Assembly (NCBI GenBank): GCA_905214425.1 | Contig: CAJMLY010000033.1 | Coordinates: 1 to 19,984 of the forward strand | Reading direction: 5' to 3' | Origin: an uncultured bacterium | GTDB lineage: Bacteria; Actinomycetota; Coriobacteriia; Coriobacteriales; Coriobacteriaceae | DNA length: 19,984 nt | Shown: piece after piece, positions 1-7,322 of the stretch | Layout: the number at the start of each line of letters is the position of its first letter | How positions within the stretch are numbered: the stretch's first letter is position 1 | Position numbers and translations under genes: made by a program | Notes under the pieces: model-generated | What the model was told of the DNA's origin: nothing | Databases searched by the model: none | Seen by the model: only the letters and a program-made list of their open reading frames with translations

Positions 1-122
1 TCAGATCGCTCACAAGGACCTCGATGCGCATTGCCTCACTCAAAAACTGTGACGCTAAGCACATTGAGTCGGCAGTTTTAGCAAATGCGCGCTCTGTATT
101 TGACCTTCGCTAACCCCTGTGG

Positions 123-345
123 GCAAAAAATGCCAAATATGAGTACTGCTACCGGAATGGATACATTACTTTTAACTTCCCAACCGCCAGAATAATCCTC
201 GATTGTCCGCTAATTAAAGCTTTTACAGTCATTCATCCTGCGTTTTCGCAAATCTTAAACCCCTCCAGACGCTCAAATCACATCTGAAGGGGTTGATTTT
301 GCTGCGACTAAATTAGTCACAGTACTCATATTTGGCATTTTTTGC
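123..345. repeat. 26-bp perfect inverted repeat pair around a 171-bp core
   Basis: The 26 bases at 123-148 (starting GCAAAAAATGCC, ending GAGTACTG) recur as an exact reverse complement at 320-345. The arms enclose 171 bp that contain a terminator-like hairpin but no gene. Similarity extends weakly outward beyond each arm, and no target-site duplication is evident. It could be a MITE-like element of about 223 bp, a pair of dispersed intergenic repeats in opposite orientation, or paired protein-binding sites. Confidence 0.75.
258..294 (+). terminator. terminator-like hairpin, plus strand
   Basis: AACCCCTCCAGA (258-269) pairs with TCTGAAGGGGTT (283-294), 11 of 12 positions, with a 13-nt loop. 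It is followed on the plus strand by GATTTTG, a short T-run. It may end a plus-strand transcript entering from the left of the window. Confidence 0.5.
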
Positions 346-352
346 ACACCGA

Positions 353-384
353 GTCCCGGGGAGGCACCCGCACCTCCCCGGGAC
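353..384 (-). terminator. hairpin after frlD
   Basis: GTCCCGGGGAGG (353-364) and CCTCCCCGGGAC (373-384) form a perfect 12-bp GC-rich stem with an 8-nt loop, starting 8 nt past the frlD stop. No T-run follows directly on the minus strand, so it may act as an inefficient terminator or as a 3'-end stabiliser for the frl mRNA. Confidence 0.6.
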
Positions 385-391
385 CGCTCGG

Positions 392-1255
392 CTATTCGAC
401 GATTGGTGCTCCGTGGCCCCAAGAACCTTCCATGCCGCACACGGTCGAAGCAAACCCAGCAGCAAAGTCGAGCGCGCGCTCGATGGCCTCGGCGCCATCC
501 TCACCACGCTTGACGGAATCGAGATAGCACATCAAAAACGAGGTGAGGAACGAGTCGCCCGCCCCCATGGTGTCCTTCATGTCCGTCACCGGTTTAGCCA
601 GCTGGCGGTAATAACGCTCGCCGTCGTAAGCAATGCAGCCCTCGGCGCCCGCCGTAGCCGACACAAAACGCGGACCCAGACCCTTCACCCATGCCAGACG
701 CTCGCGAATCTCGTCCTCGCTCGCGGCATCCGCCGCACTAAAGAAAGCGAAATCGACGTAGGGCGCAATCTGCTCGTAGTACTCGTCGGTGGAGTCGTCC
801 GAAAAGTCAAAAGAGACCGTGACGCCCGCAGCCTTCAACTTGGGCAGCTCGCGCTCGGTAAAGCAGTAGTTGCCCGAATGAACCACATCGAACTGCTTCA
901 TGTACGCAAGGTCAAAGCGATCAAGGACATAGCGCGCATCGCCACGGATACCGCCCTCGTTGGAGCCAAGGAAGACACGGTCACCGTCAACGACGGTCAC
1001 GCGAGCCGCCCCGTTCTCGCCAATCATCTGCTCGCACTTGTCAAGCTCGATACCCTCATCCTCGAGGCTTGCAATGACATGCTCGGCAGCGGCGTCATTG
1101 CCAAAAATGCCCATGTATGCAGAGCGTGCGGCACCGCATTTCTTGGCATAAACGGCGAAGTTCACCGCATTGCCGCCGGGATACATGGTGTGGATATGCT
1201 CGTAGCGATCGACGACGTTGTCGCCAAATCCGAGCGCGTTAACGTTAAATGCCAT
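392..1255 (-). CDS. frlD: fructoselysine 6-kinase (PfkB/ribokinase family)
   Basis: This 287-aa cytoplasmic sugar kinase would phosphorylate fructoselysine at O6, the step before FrlB. PfkB family marks are visible: an N-terminal GDN-VVDRY start, the PGGNAVN glycine motif at residues 26-32, and the C-terminal DTMGAGDSF motif at 228-236, with D234 as expected catalytic base and GAG as anion hole. The stretch VTVSFDFSDDST and the overall layout match E. coli FrlD better than general fructokinases. The ATG at 1255 has AGAAGGGG about 8 nt upstream. It is the last gene of the operon, 14 nt after frlB. Assignment to fructoselysine, rather than another Amadori compound such as glucoselysine or fructose-asparagine, rests on the neighbouring frlB and frlC. 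Confidence 0.88.
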   Translation of the reverse strand: MAFNVNALGFGDNVVDRYEHIHTMYPGGNAVNFAVYAKKCGAARSAYMGIFGNDAAAEHVIASLEDEGIELDKCEQMIGENGAARVTVVDGDRVFLGSNEGGIRGDARYVLDRFDLAYMKQFDVVHSGNYCFTERELPKLKAAGVTVSFDFSDDSTDEYYEQIAPYVDFAFFSAADAASEDEIRERLAWVKGLGPRFVSATAGAEGCIAYDGERYYRQLAKPVTDMKDTMGAGDSFLTSFLMCYLDSVKRGEDGAEAIERALDFAAGFASTVCGMEGSWGHGAPIVE

Positions 1256-1269
1256 GGCCTTTGCCCCTT

Positions 1270-2238
1270 CTAGTACTCGACAACACCCATATAGCGGCGG
1301 AAATCGGGATCGTGATCAAACACCTTGCCGCGTGCGGCGCGCAGCTCGCAGTTCATGGCGTAGAACAGCACCGGGTCCAGATAGGCACGGACGCTCGCCG
1401 GCACGGCTTCCATACCGTACTCCTTGGCATCAAGCACCATCAGCGTATCGGTATGCGTCTTAAGGAACGCCAGGGCGCGCTCGTCCATAGCACGGCACTC
1501 GCTGGAGCCCATCTGCAGGAAGTAAAAAACGCCATCCTGAGTAGCCTCGAAGGGGCCGTGGAAGTACTCGGCAGAGTGGATGTAGCTGCAGTGCTGCCAC
1601 TGCATCTCCATAAGAGAGCAGATAGCGAAACCGTAGGTCTGGCTAAAGTTGGGACCGCTGCCCAGAATGTAGAAGAACTCGTGCTCCTGGCAAAGCTTGG
1701 CAAAACGATCGCCCAGCTCGGCATTTACCTTCTCGCGTGCCGGAGGAAGAATCTTATCCATCTCAGCAATACCGGCATACATATCGGCAAGATCGGCGTA
1801 GCCCTCCTGCTGATCGAGCAGCTCGGCCGCAAGCGACAGCGAAATGCCAGCGGGGACCTCGGCCTGCGGCACGCCCTCGCCCCACGGGTAGACCCACGTG
1901 GTCCACTTGCCGGAGTCAATCTTGGATCCAGCGTTGTCGGTCTGGGCGATCACCGTAGCGCCGGCAGCAAGGGCAATCTCACAGCCCTCGACGACCTCGG
2001 GGGTGTTGCCACTGTGGCTGCAAGCAATGACCAGGGATTTCTCACCCAAGCGGCGCGGGCGCATGATATCAAACTCGCGAGCCGTATAGATATACGAAGT
2101 GAAGGTGGTTGCCTCGCGCTGCAGAAGCTCATGAGCCGGGATCAAATCGATCATGGAGCCACCGCAAGCAATCCAGTAGACGCTGTCGAACTTGCCCTTC
2201 TCGGCAATTGCCTCTTTGATCAGGTCGTGTGCGTTCAT
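1270..2238 (-). CDS. frlB: fructoselysine-6-phosphate deglycase (SIS family)
   Basis: This 322-aa protein has two SIS (sugar isomerase) halves and would split fructoselysine 6-phosphate into lysine and glucose 6-phosphate. First-half phosphate-binding motifs are ACGGS (24-28) and CSHSGNTPEVV (73-83). The second half has LGSGP (192-196) and SAEYFHGPFE (222-231), which lines up with the SGEFRHGPLE segment of E. coli FrlB and includes candidate catalytic E224 and H227. The C-terminus FDHDPDFRRYMGVVEY is a hallmark of FrlB/FraB/GfrF-type deglycases. The frame is open upstream to 2271, but ATG at 2238 is preferred because AAGAAAGGA lies 7-8 nt before it. It sits 62 nt after frlC and 14 nt before frlD. 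A deglycase for a related Amadori adduct cannot be excluded. Confidence 0.87.
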   Translation of the reverse strand: MNAHDLIKEAIAEKGKFDSVYWIACGGSMIDLIPAHELLQREATTFTSYIYTAREFDIMRPRRLGEKSLVIACSHSGNTPEVVEGCEIALAAGATVIAQTDNAGSKIDSGKWTTWVYPWGEGVPQAEVPAGISLSLAAELLDQQEGYADLADMYAGIAEMDKILPPAREKVNAELGDRFAKLCQEHEFFYILGSGPNFSQTYGFAICSLMEMQWQHCSYIHSAEYFHGPFEATQDGVFYFLQMGSSECRAMDERALAFLKTHTDTLMVLDAKEYGMEAVPASVRAYLDPVLFYAMNCELRAARGKVFDHDPDFRRYMGVVEY

Positions 2239-2300
2239 ATCCAGTTCCTTTCTTGTTTGGTCCACAATCAATGACGTTGGTTGCGTGGCCGATAGTTGTT

Positions 2301-3152
2301 TTAGTCAATCAGATATTTCTCGAATGCGGCCATGTTCTTGGCATCTGCCGCCGCCGGGTCATCATAGTAACGACCGTCCGTGATTTCCTGGCCCAGCATG
2401 CCGTCGAAACCATGGGCGTTGAGCGTGGCAACGAAGGCGTCCATATCGTGCTTGCCATCGCCCCACACCAGATGGCCATACGGATCACCGTCGATAAAGT
2501 GCATCTCGTGAATTGCCCCATCACCAAAGGCGGCAAACCAGTCCTCGAGCGTCTCGCCTGCAACGCCCATCGCGGTTGTATCAACCATGGGCTGTAAGTA
2601 CGGGCTCGCGACCTCGTCAATCATGCGCTTCGCATCGGAAACCGTCGTCACAAGGTTGCTCTCCTCGGGACGCAGGCTTTCCATCGTAAGCACCAGACCG
2701 TGCTCGCCGGCATACTCCGCCAGAATGGACATGTGCTCGCGGCTGCGCTTCCAGGCTTCCTCGCGGTCCTCGTCCCAGTCGCCCCAGCCCGAGTTGACGG
2801 ACATACGGTCGCACCCAAGTACCTCGGCAAGCTCAATGCCGTGCTTAAAGTACGCCAGGCTGCGCTGTTCATGCAGCGGTTTGCGTGCGCAGTATTGCCA
2901 AGGATAGACAACATTCTCGGGGCACAGAGTACGATACCTAAGCCCACGGTCTGCAGCTTTTTTCGCCAGGACCTCAGCCTCAAAGTAGCCCGTATAGTCG
3001 AGTGTCACATGCGGCTCCGCACACCACAGCTCAATGGACTCAAAGCCCAAACGCTGCTGCACATCAAGGAAGTAATCGAGCGACCACATGATGTAGTGGA
3101 TATTCATGCCCGCAATCTGTTCGCGGCGCAGCGTCGGCTTGGATTCAGACAT
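2301..3152 (-). CDS. frlC: fructoselysine 3-epimerase (AP endonuclease 2 / xylose isomerase-like TIM barrel)
   Basis: This 283-aa TIM-barrel protein would interconvert fructoselysine and psicoselysine, letting the pathway use both epimers. Expected metal ligands of this fold are present in order: E158 (TMESLRPEESN), D191 (MVDTTAMG), H218 (EMHFIDGD) and E256 (GQEITDGRYY). The segment GFESIELWCAEPHV near residues 36-49 fits the FrlC N-terminus. The start codon at 3152 lies 1 nt after the stop of the amidohydrolase gene, and its GGAGG ribosome binding site is inside that gene's last codons, so the two are probably translationally coupled. Its presence is what best separates this locus from fructose-asparagine (fra) loci. 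Confidence 0.86.
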   Translation of the reverse strand: MSESKPTLRREQIAGMNIHYIMWSLDYFLDVQQRLGFESIELWCAEPHVTLDYTGYFEAEVLAKKAADRGLRYRTLCPENVVYPWQYCARKPLHEQRSLAYFKHGIELAEVLGCDRMSVNSGWGDWDEDREEAWKRSREHMSILAEYAGEHGLVLTMESLRPEESNLVTTVSDAKRMIDEVASPYLQPMVDTTAMGVAGETLEDWFAAFGDGAIHEMHFIDGDPYGHLVWGDGKHDMDAFVATLNAHGFDGMLGQEITDGRYYDDPAAADAKNMAAFEKYLID

Positions 3153-3153
3153 C

Positions 3154-4737
3154 CTATGCCTCCTTATTTCGATCGAACACGATTTGTCCGTCCGACATCG
3201 TCATATCAACCGAAAGATCGCGTGCGTCGCGATAATCGAGGTCGAACACATCCCGATCGAGCACGCAGATATCAGCAAGCTTGCCGACCTCGAGCGTACC
3301 CAGCTCGTCTTCGCGCATCAGATCGTACGCGCCCCCGGCAGTCCAAGCACGCAAGAGCTCGACAAGCGTCAGCGCGTTGGCCTCATTCACGGGCAGTCCA
3401 TCGTCGAAGTATCCGCCGCACGCACTGTAGATTGACTCGCCCAGGCTCGGAATCAGCAGCGGCAAATCCGTACCACAGCACACCGTGCATCCGGAATCTT
3501 CCATGCCGCGGCGATTCCAGCTGTGCAAAAGTCGCGTCTTGCCAATTTGTCGACGCATCATCGACAGGCAATCCTCGCGCCGGTCCAGCGTCAGAATCTG
3601 CGGATAGACCTCGCAAATTCCACCTAACTTGCCAAACTTGACAAGATCGGTCGGATCAGAGTTCTCGAGATCGGTAATCGCATGGCGGCGAAGCAACCGT
3701 CCATGCTCGTCTCGAGGCAGCGAGGCATAGAGCGCCACGGTGCGACGAACGGCGCCATCGCCCTGGCAATGCAAGGAATATCGGAAGCCGTCAGCATCAA
3801 TTGCGCGCAGCTCGTTCTCAATCAGATCCCACTCGGGCTCCTCGACAACCGTCTTGCCGGCAGCGCCCGCATCGGCCGTGTCCTCATAGGGGTCAATCAT
3901 CTCGGCAAGCCCCGCCCATACGCCGCGATCGGTCATACGGTTGAAGCCAGAAAAACGAACGAACGGTCCCCGGAAGCGCTCTCGTGCCTCGCGGGCATAT
4001 GCCAGATTTGCACCGGCACCCACCGGCTGCGACATCATAGAGACGCGAACCGTCAGCTCACCAGATTCCTCACGGCGAGCCATTTCGTCGGCAAAACCGT
4101 AGTAGTCATCAAACGCCATCTCCTTGATGGCGGTAACGCCGCGCTCGTTAAGCATGCTCATGTAGTCCGAATACCCCGCACGTACCTCGGGCAGCGCGAG
4201 GAAATCGCTCATCATGCGCCAGATCTTCTCGGCATAGCACGCCTGGGGTGTAAAGCCGTATCGTGCACTGGCGGCAGCATTGAGAACGCAGGTCTCCGCA
4301 CCCGGTGTAAAGCAGACGACAGGGATATCGCCAAAACAATCGTCAAACACAGCTGCCGTATTTGCGTTCTCGGCATCCGATGCCAACGTTTCGGGTAGGC
4401 TGTGGCCAAAAGCCGCCGCGCAATCCGGATGATCTTCTTTCCATGCACGCAAGAGCGACACGGCCTCTTTGGCATCAGCGATGCCGGACAGATCAGACCC
4501 CAACGTCCGCAGCGCCCAGCCTGTATAGAAGGTATGCACATCGATCAGGCCAGGCATGACGGTACGGTCGCCCAGATCAACTACCTCGTCCGCCTGGGTC
4601 AAATACGAAGCTACCTCGCACTTGGTGCCAACCGCCTCAATTCGATTGCCACGGACCGCTACGAAACCTTCGAACGGCAGGTCCCCCGTACCGGTAAAGA
4701 CGCTCTTAGACGTCAGGACCGTTAAACGATCAGACAT
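3154..4737 (-). CDS. divergent YtcJ-type amidohydrolase
   Basis: This 527-aa amidohydrolase-superfamily protein has an N-terminal beta-sandwich part (IEAVGTKCEV...DLGDRTVMPGLIDVHT), a TIM barrel, and the C-terminal GTLEVGKLADICVLDRDVF return segment typical of the family. The YtcJ-like motifs are altered. The metal-binding HxH after PGLID reads HTF (H68, F70), and the usual IEHA His segment reads AITDLE (D356). H323 (LHCQGDGAV), D424 (CGTDLPLLIP) and K205 (AIKEMAF) remain. It may have a mononuclear or non-standard metal site. Placed between the carrier and frlC, it may release a fructosyl-amino acid from a peptide, acyl or amide conjugate, but the substrate is unknown. ATG at 4737 is chosen over GTG at 4746 because of AGGTGG just upstream; the gap to yfcC is 9 nt. 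Confidence 0.75.
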   Translation of the reverse strand: MSDRLTVLTSKSVFTGTGDLPFEGFVAVRGNRIEAVGTKCEVASYLTQADEVVDLGDRTVMPGLIDVHTFYTGWALRTLGSDLSGIADAKEAVSLLRAWKEDHPDCAAAFGHSLPETLASDAENANTAAVFDDCFGDIPVVCFTPGAETCVLNAAASARYGFTPQACYAEKIWRMMSDFLALPEVRAGYSDYMSMLNERGVTAIKEMAFDDYYGFADEMARREESGELTVRVSMMSQPVGAGANLAYAREARERFRGPFVRFSGFNRMTDRGVWAGLAEMIDPYEDTADAGAAGKTVVEEPEWDLIENELRAIDADGFRYSLHCQGDGAVRRTVALYASLPRDEHGRLLRRHAITDLENSDPTDLVKFGKLGGICEVYPQILTLDRREDCLSMMRRQIGKTRLLHSWNRRGMEDSGCTVCCGTDLPLLIPSLGESIYSACGGYFDDGLPVNEANALTLVELLRAWTAGGAYDLMREDELGTLEVGKLADICVLDRDVFDLDYRDARDLSVDMTMSDGQIVFDRNKEA

Positions 4738-4746
4738 CACAACCAC

Positions 4747-6210
4747 CTACACCGGAAGCATGCCAGAGATTGCCGTTACGATCAGGCCAAAGACGACCAT
4801 GAAAATGAAGAACTTCCAAATGGTCTTCCACCATTGGCCAAACGAAATCTTAGCCACGGCAAGGCCGGCGACCGTCATGCCCGCCACGGGGCTGATGGTG
4901 TTGATGGTCTGGTTGGCAAACTGAAGCGCGGTGACGGCCGCCTCGGGATTGAGGCCCATGAGCTCGGTCAGGGGGCCCATAACGGGCATGGTGAGCGCCG
5001 CCAGGCCAGAACTCGAGGGAACCAGCAAAGAGAGCAGGCCAAGGACGATATACATAAACGTGGTGTAGACGGCGGCGGGTGCACCGGCGAGCGCAGTAGC
5101 GAGCGCCTGGAGAATGGTGTCGATGATCATGCCACCCTCGGCGATGACCAGAATGCCGCGAGCGATACCGATAACGATGGCGGCGTACGCAAAGTCGGCG
5201 AGACCCTTAACGAACTCCTCAGCGATCGTCTGCTGGTCAAGACCGCCCAGGATACCGGCAAGCAAGCCCATGCCAAGGAACACGGCGGAAATCTCATTCA
5301 TGTACCAGCCCTGGGTAACAAGACCCCAGACGATGATGCCCATACCGCAAGCAAAATCGATAAGCACGAGCTTCTGACGGATAGTGAACTCTTCCTCGAT
5401 GGAGGCATCGGTCACGGAAAACTCAACACGCTTGAGCTTATCGTCCTCGTACGTAATGGACGACTCGGGATTTTTCTTTACACGCATGGCGTAGCGCATG
5501 GCCCATGCGATACCGACGGCAGTGAAGATGACCCAAGAAACGGCGCGCAGCCACAGCTGAGGATTGCCCTCGATACCAATGATGCCTTGGGCGATCAAAA
5601 CATTAAACGGGTCGATGGTCGAAGCACAATATCCCAGGTTAGGACCAAGGAAGCAGATGATAAACGCCGTCATCGAGTCATACCCGATACCCATCATGAT
5701 GGGAATGAAGATGGCATAGAACGGTAGGGCTTCCTCAGACATACCAAACGTAGTGCCGCAAATGGACAGCAGCGTCATCGTGATGGGAATGATGAGGATG
5801 TCCTTGTTCTTGAGCTTTTTAATCACACGGCTCATGCCGGCATTCAAAGCGTTGGTCTTGGTGATGATTGCGAACGATCCGCCAATCAATAAGACGAACG
5901 CAACGACGTCGGCAGCCTCCTGGATGCCCTTGGTGGGCGCTTGCAGGACCGCGAAGATATCCTGACCCAGATTGACGGTCTCGCCGGTCTCGGAATCGGT
6001 GTAGTTCTTATCGACCTGTTCATAGGTTCCAGCAACGGCGACTTCGCGCTCGCCCGCCGCTGTCGAAATCGTCTTGCGCTGATACTGACCGGAGGGAACG
6101 ATCCAAGTCAGAACCGCGAAGACAACGATCAGCAAGAACATGATCGTATAGACATGCGGTAATTTGAACTTAAAACGTCTGTTTGTCTTCTTCGCCTTCG
6201 TATCTGACAT
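4747..6210 (-). CDS. YfcC/DcuC-family carrier, first gene of the frl operon
   Basis: This 487-aa polytopic membrane protein is of the YfcC group (C4-dicarboxylate/basic amino acid carrier-like, DcuC superfamily). The N-terminus RRFKFKLPHVYTIMFLL leads into the first membrane segment, which ends in LTWIVPSGQY, a YfcC signature. A large extracytoplasmic loop follows, then about ten or more hydrophobic segments, with the conserved LVPSSSGLAALTMPVM and NTISPVAGMTVAGLAV repeats. ATG at 6210 is preferred over the 20-codon upstream extension because GGAGG sits 6 nt before it. As first gene of the operon it probably imports the Amadori substrate. E. coli uses an APC-type carrier (FrlA) for this step, so a YfcC carrier here is a substitution. 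Basic-amino-acid relatives of YfcC make a lysine-like ligand reasonable, but specificity is inferred. Confidence 0.82.
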   Translation of the reverse strand: MSDTKAKKTNRRFKFKLPHVYTIMFLLIVVFAVLTWIVPSGQYQRKTISTAAGEREVAVAGTYEQVDKNYTDSETGETVNLGQDIFAVLQAPTKGIQEAADVVAFVLLIGGSFAIITKTNALNAGMSRVIKKLKNKDILIIPITMTLLSICGTTFGMSEEALPFYAIFIPIMMGIGYDSMTAFIICFLGPNLGYCASTIDPFNVLIAQGIIGIEGNPQLWLRAVSWVIFTAVGIAWAMRYAMRVKKNPESSITYEDDKLKRVEFSVTDASIEEEFTIRQKLVLIDFACGMGIIVWGLVTQGWYMNEISAVFLGMGLLAGILGGLDQQTIAEEFVKGLADFAYAAIVIGIARGILVIAEGGMIIDTILQALATALAGAPAAVYTTFMYIVLGLLSLLVPSSSGLAALTMPVMGPLTELMGLNPEAAVTALQFANQTINTISPVAGMTVAGLAVAKISFGQWWKTIWKFFIFMVVFGLIVTAISGMLPV

Positions 6211-6269
6211 AGATACCTCCAAAGAACTCGAGACTGCATCGCATCTCGCTTCAACGCTTGCACAAGGCA

Positions 6270-6289
6270 AACGTTCTATGACGTTCTAT
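6270..6289. promoter_or_regulatory. operator-like repeat at the frl promoter
   Basis: ACGTTCTAT occurs twice in tandem (6271-6279 and 6281-6289, 10-bp period). The same bases also form an inverted repeat AACGT-6-ACGTT (6270-6285). The site directly abuts the candidate -10 element and would cover the transcription start, as expected for a repressor operator. The GntR/UTRA protein encoded immediately upstream is the natural candidate to bind it. Confidence 0.55.
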
Positions 6290-6318
6290 AGATTACCAGC
6301 AGCTTTTCCCGTCATCAA
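6290..6318 (-). promoter_or_regulatory. candidate promoter of the frl operon
   Basis: On the minus strand TTGATG (6318-6313) is followed after 17 nt by TAATCT (6295-6290), which has an extended TGG just before it. Transcription would start around 6283, leaving a leader of about 70 nt before the YfcC-type gene. The -10 matches the consensus only moderately; the spacing and the adjoining operator-like repeat support it. Confidence 0.5.
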
Positions 6319-6349
6319 GATAATTTCAAACTGATTGCCGCAACGCGGT

Positions 6350-6378
6350 TGAACGGTTGCGTTCGCACCGTGAACGGT
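6350..6378. repeat. TGAACGGT direct repeat, 21-bp spacing
   Basis: TGAACGGT is found at 6350-6357 and 6371-6378, two helical turns apart, upstream of the frl promoter and next to the terminator of the GntR gene. It could be an activator or second repressor site; chance recurrence is possible for an 8-mer. Confidence 0.35.
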
Positions 6379-6380
6379 AT

Positions 6381-6416
6381 GGAAACGCCCGGTGAGATGA
6401 TCCACCGGGCGTTTCC
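6381..6416 (-). terminator. terminator of the GntR regulator gene
   Basis: GGAAACGCCCGGTG (6381-6394) and CACCGGGCGTTTCC (6403-6416) form a perfect 14-bp stem with an 8-nt loop, starting 12 nt past the regulator's stop codon. Only the TTT inside the stem stands in for a T-run. It separates the regulator transcript from the frl promoter. Confidence 0.7.
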
Positions 6417-6428
6417 ATTCGCAATGTC

Positions 6429-7172
6429 CTAGATGTCAAAAACGTAGCGAGACCCAACGATCCGCTGACGACCGATGATAAACGGCCGCCGTTGCTCATC
6501 GAAAAAGAAGGCTTCCATATAAAACAAGGGTTCGCCAACGGGAACCGCCAGCAACCGAGCGACCTCGGGCGATGCGCACGCGATCTCGAGCGTGCACGGG
6601 TCGGTAAACGCGGGCATGCGGCCAGTCTGGTTGCGCACGAACTCAAAAATGGATTGGTTAGATAGAGGCGCCGTTGATAGATAGGCGTTGTCCTCGTAAA
6701 CGTATATGTTGTTCTCAAGCATGACGGGGACGCCATCGGCAGTACGCACACGCTCGACGCAAATCAAGTCAGTTCCAACGGGAACACCAAAGAACTGTGC
6801 TTCGGTAGAATCCGCCGGCAGTATCTTTCTCGAAATGACACACGCCCCCGGTTCCATTCCGTTAACGCGGCATGCGTCCGAAAAACTCTGGACGTCATCC
6901 TTCTGGCGAATCTTGCGCTTGAGCTTGGGGGCATTGACGAACGTGCCTTTCCCCTGTCGCTTCGTTAGATAGCCCTGCTGGACGAGCTCCTCAATAGCGC
7001 GTCGCACGGTAACGCGGCCAACTTTATAGCTCTCAGCCAATTCGAATTCGTTGGGTATCCGCGCGCCTGCCTTGTAGGCGCCGGAGTTGATTTCGTTTTT
7101 AATGATATCAATGACCTGTTGGTACAGCGGTATCGCTGCTTTACCGTCAGTTAGCCCTTCAGTCGGTGGCAT
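6429..7172 (-). CDS. GntR-family (HutC/FarR type) transcriptional regulator with UTRA domain, probable frl repressor
   Basis: This 247-aa regulator has an N-terminal winged helix-turn-helix (residues about 14-80: PLYQQVIDIIKNEINSG, then ELAESYKVGRVTVRRAIEEL and GYLTKRQGKGTFV). A UTRA ligand domain follows (about 90-245), ending in FFDEQRRPFIIGRQRIVGSRYVFDI. UTRA-type GntR proteins usually sense a sugar phosphate or amino-sugar ligand and release DNA when it is bound. Its position directly upstream of the frl operon in the same orientation suggests an FrlR-like role, with fructoselysine 6-phosphate the likely inducer (inference). It is transcribed separately, with its own terminator and a GAGAGGGT ribosome binding site close to ATG 7172. 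Confidence 0.82.
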   Translation of the reverse strand: MPPTEGLTDGKAAIPLYQQVIDIIKNEINSGAYKAGARIPNEFELAESYKVGRVTVRRAIEELVQQGYLTKRQGKGTFVNAPKLKRKIRQKDDVQSFSDACRVNGMEPGACVISRKILPADSTEAQFFGVPVGTDLICVERVRTADGVPVMLENNIYVYEDNAYLSTAPLSNQSIFEFVRNQTGRMPAFTDPCTLEIACASPEVARLLAVPVGEPLFYMEAFFFDEQRRPFIIGRQRIVGSRYVFDI

Positions 7173-7193
7173 ATACCCTCTCCCAGCACAATT

Positions 7194-7239
7194 AAGTCAA
7201 AAGCGGGCTCAAGGGCATTCAACAAGCCCTTAAGCCCGC
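7194..7239 (-). terminator. intrinsic terminator of the HAD hydrolase gene
   Basis: GCGGGCT (7203-7209) plus AAGGGC (7211-7216) pair with GCCCTT (7226-7231) plus AGCCCGC (7233-7239), with one C/A mismatch and a 9-nt loop. On the minus strand TTTTGACTT follows. It ends the HAD transcript (stop at 7323) before the GntR gene. Confidence 0.75.
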
Positions 7240-7322
7240 ATTAGCATAAAGTATGCTTGCTGCCGCACCAAAATGTCGGGTATTTACTCATCTGACCCGA
7301 AAAACGCGCAACTACCGCGCTC

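Larger units (their letters stand above)
53..391. other. gene-free stretch downstream of the frl operon
   Basis: This AT-richer stretch carries no convincing reading frame. It holds a perfect inverted repeat pair (123-148 and 320-345), a hairpin at 258-294 between the two arms, and a second hairpin at 353-384 just after the frlD stop. The layout suits a tail-to-tail intergenic region, but the gene to the left is cut off by the window edge and cannot be identified from about 50 bases. Confidence 0.6.

Noticed and set aside
1..52. Possible end of a plus-strand gene (frame 2, ending ...LTQKL, TGA at 50-52) or start of a minus-strand gene (MRIEVLVSDL from 31)
   Set aside because: Too short to identify; both readings share codon boundaries and neither has decisive support such as a good ribosome binding site or a family motif.
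332..2274. Long plus-strand frames opposite frlD and frlB
   Set aside because: No recognisable motifs and no ribosome binding sites; shadows of the well-supported minus-strand genes.
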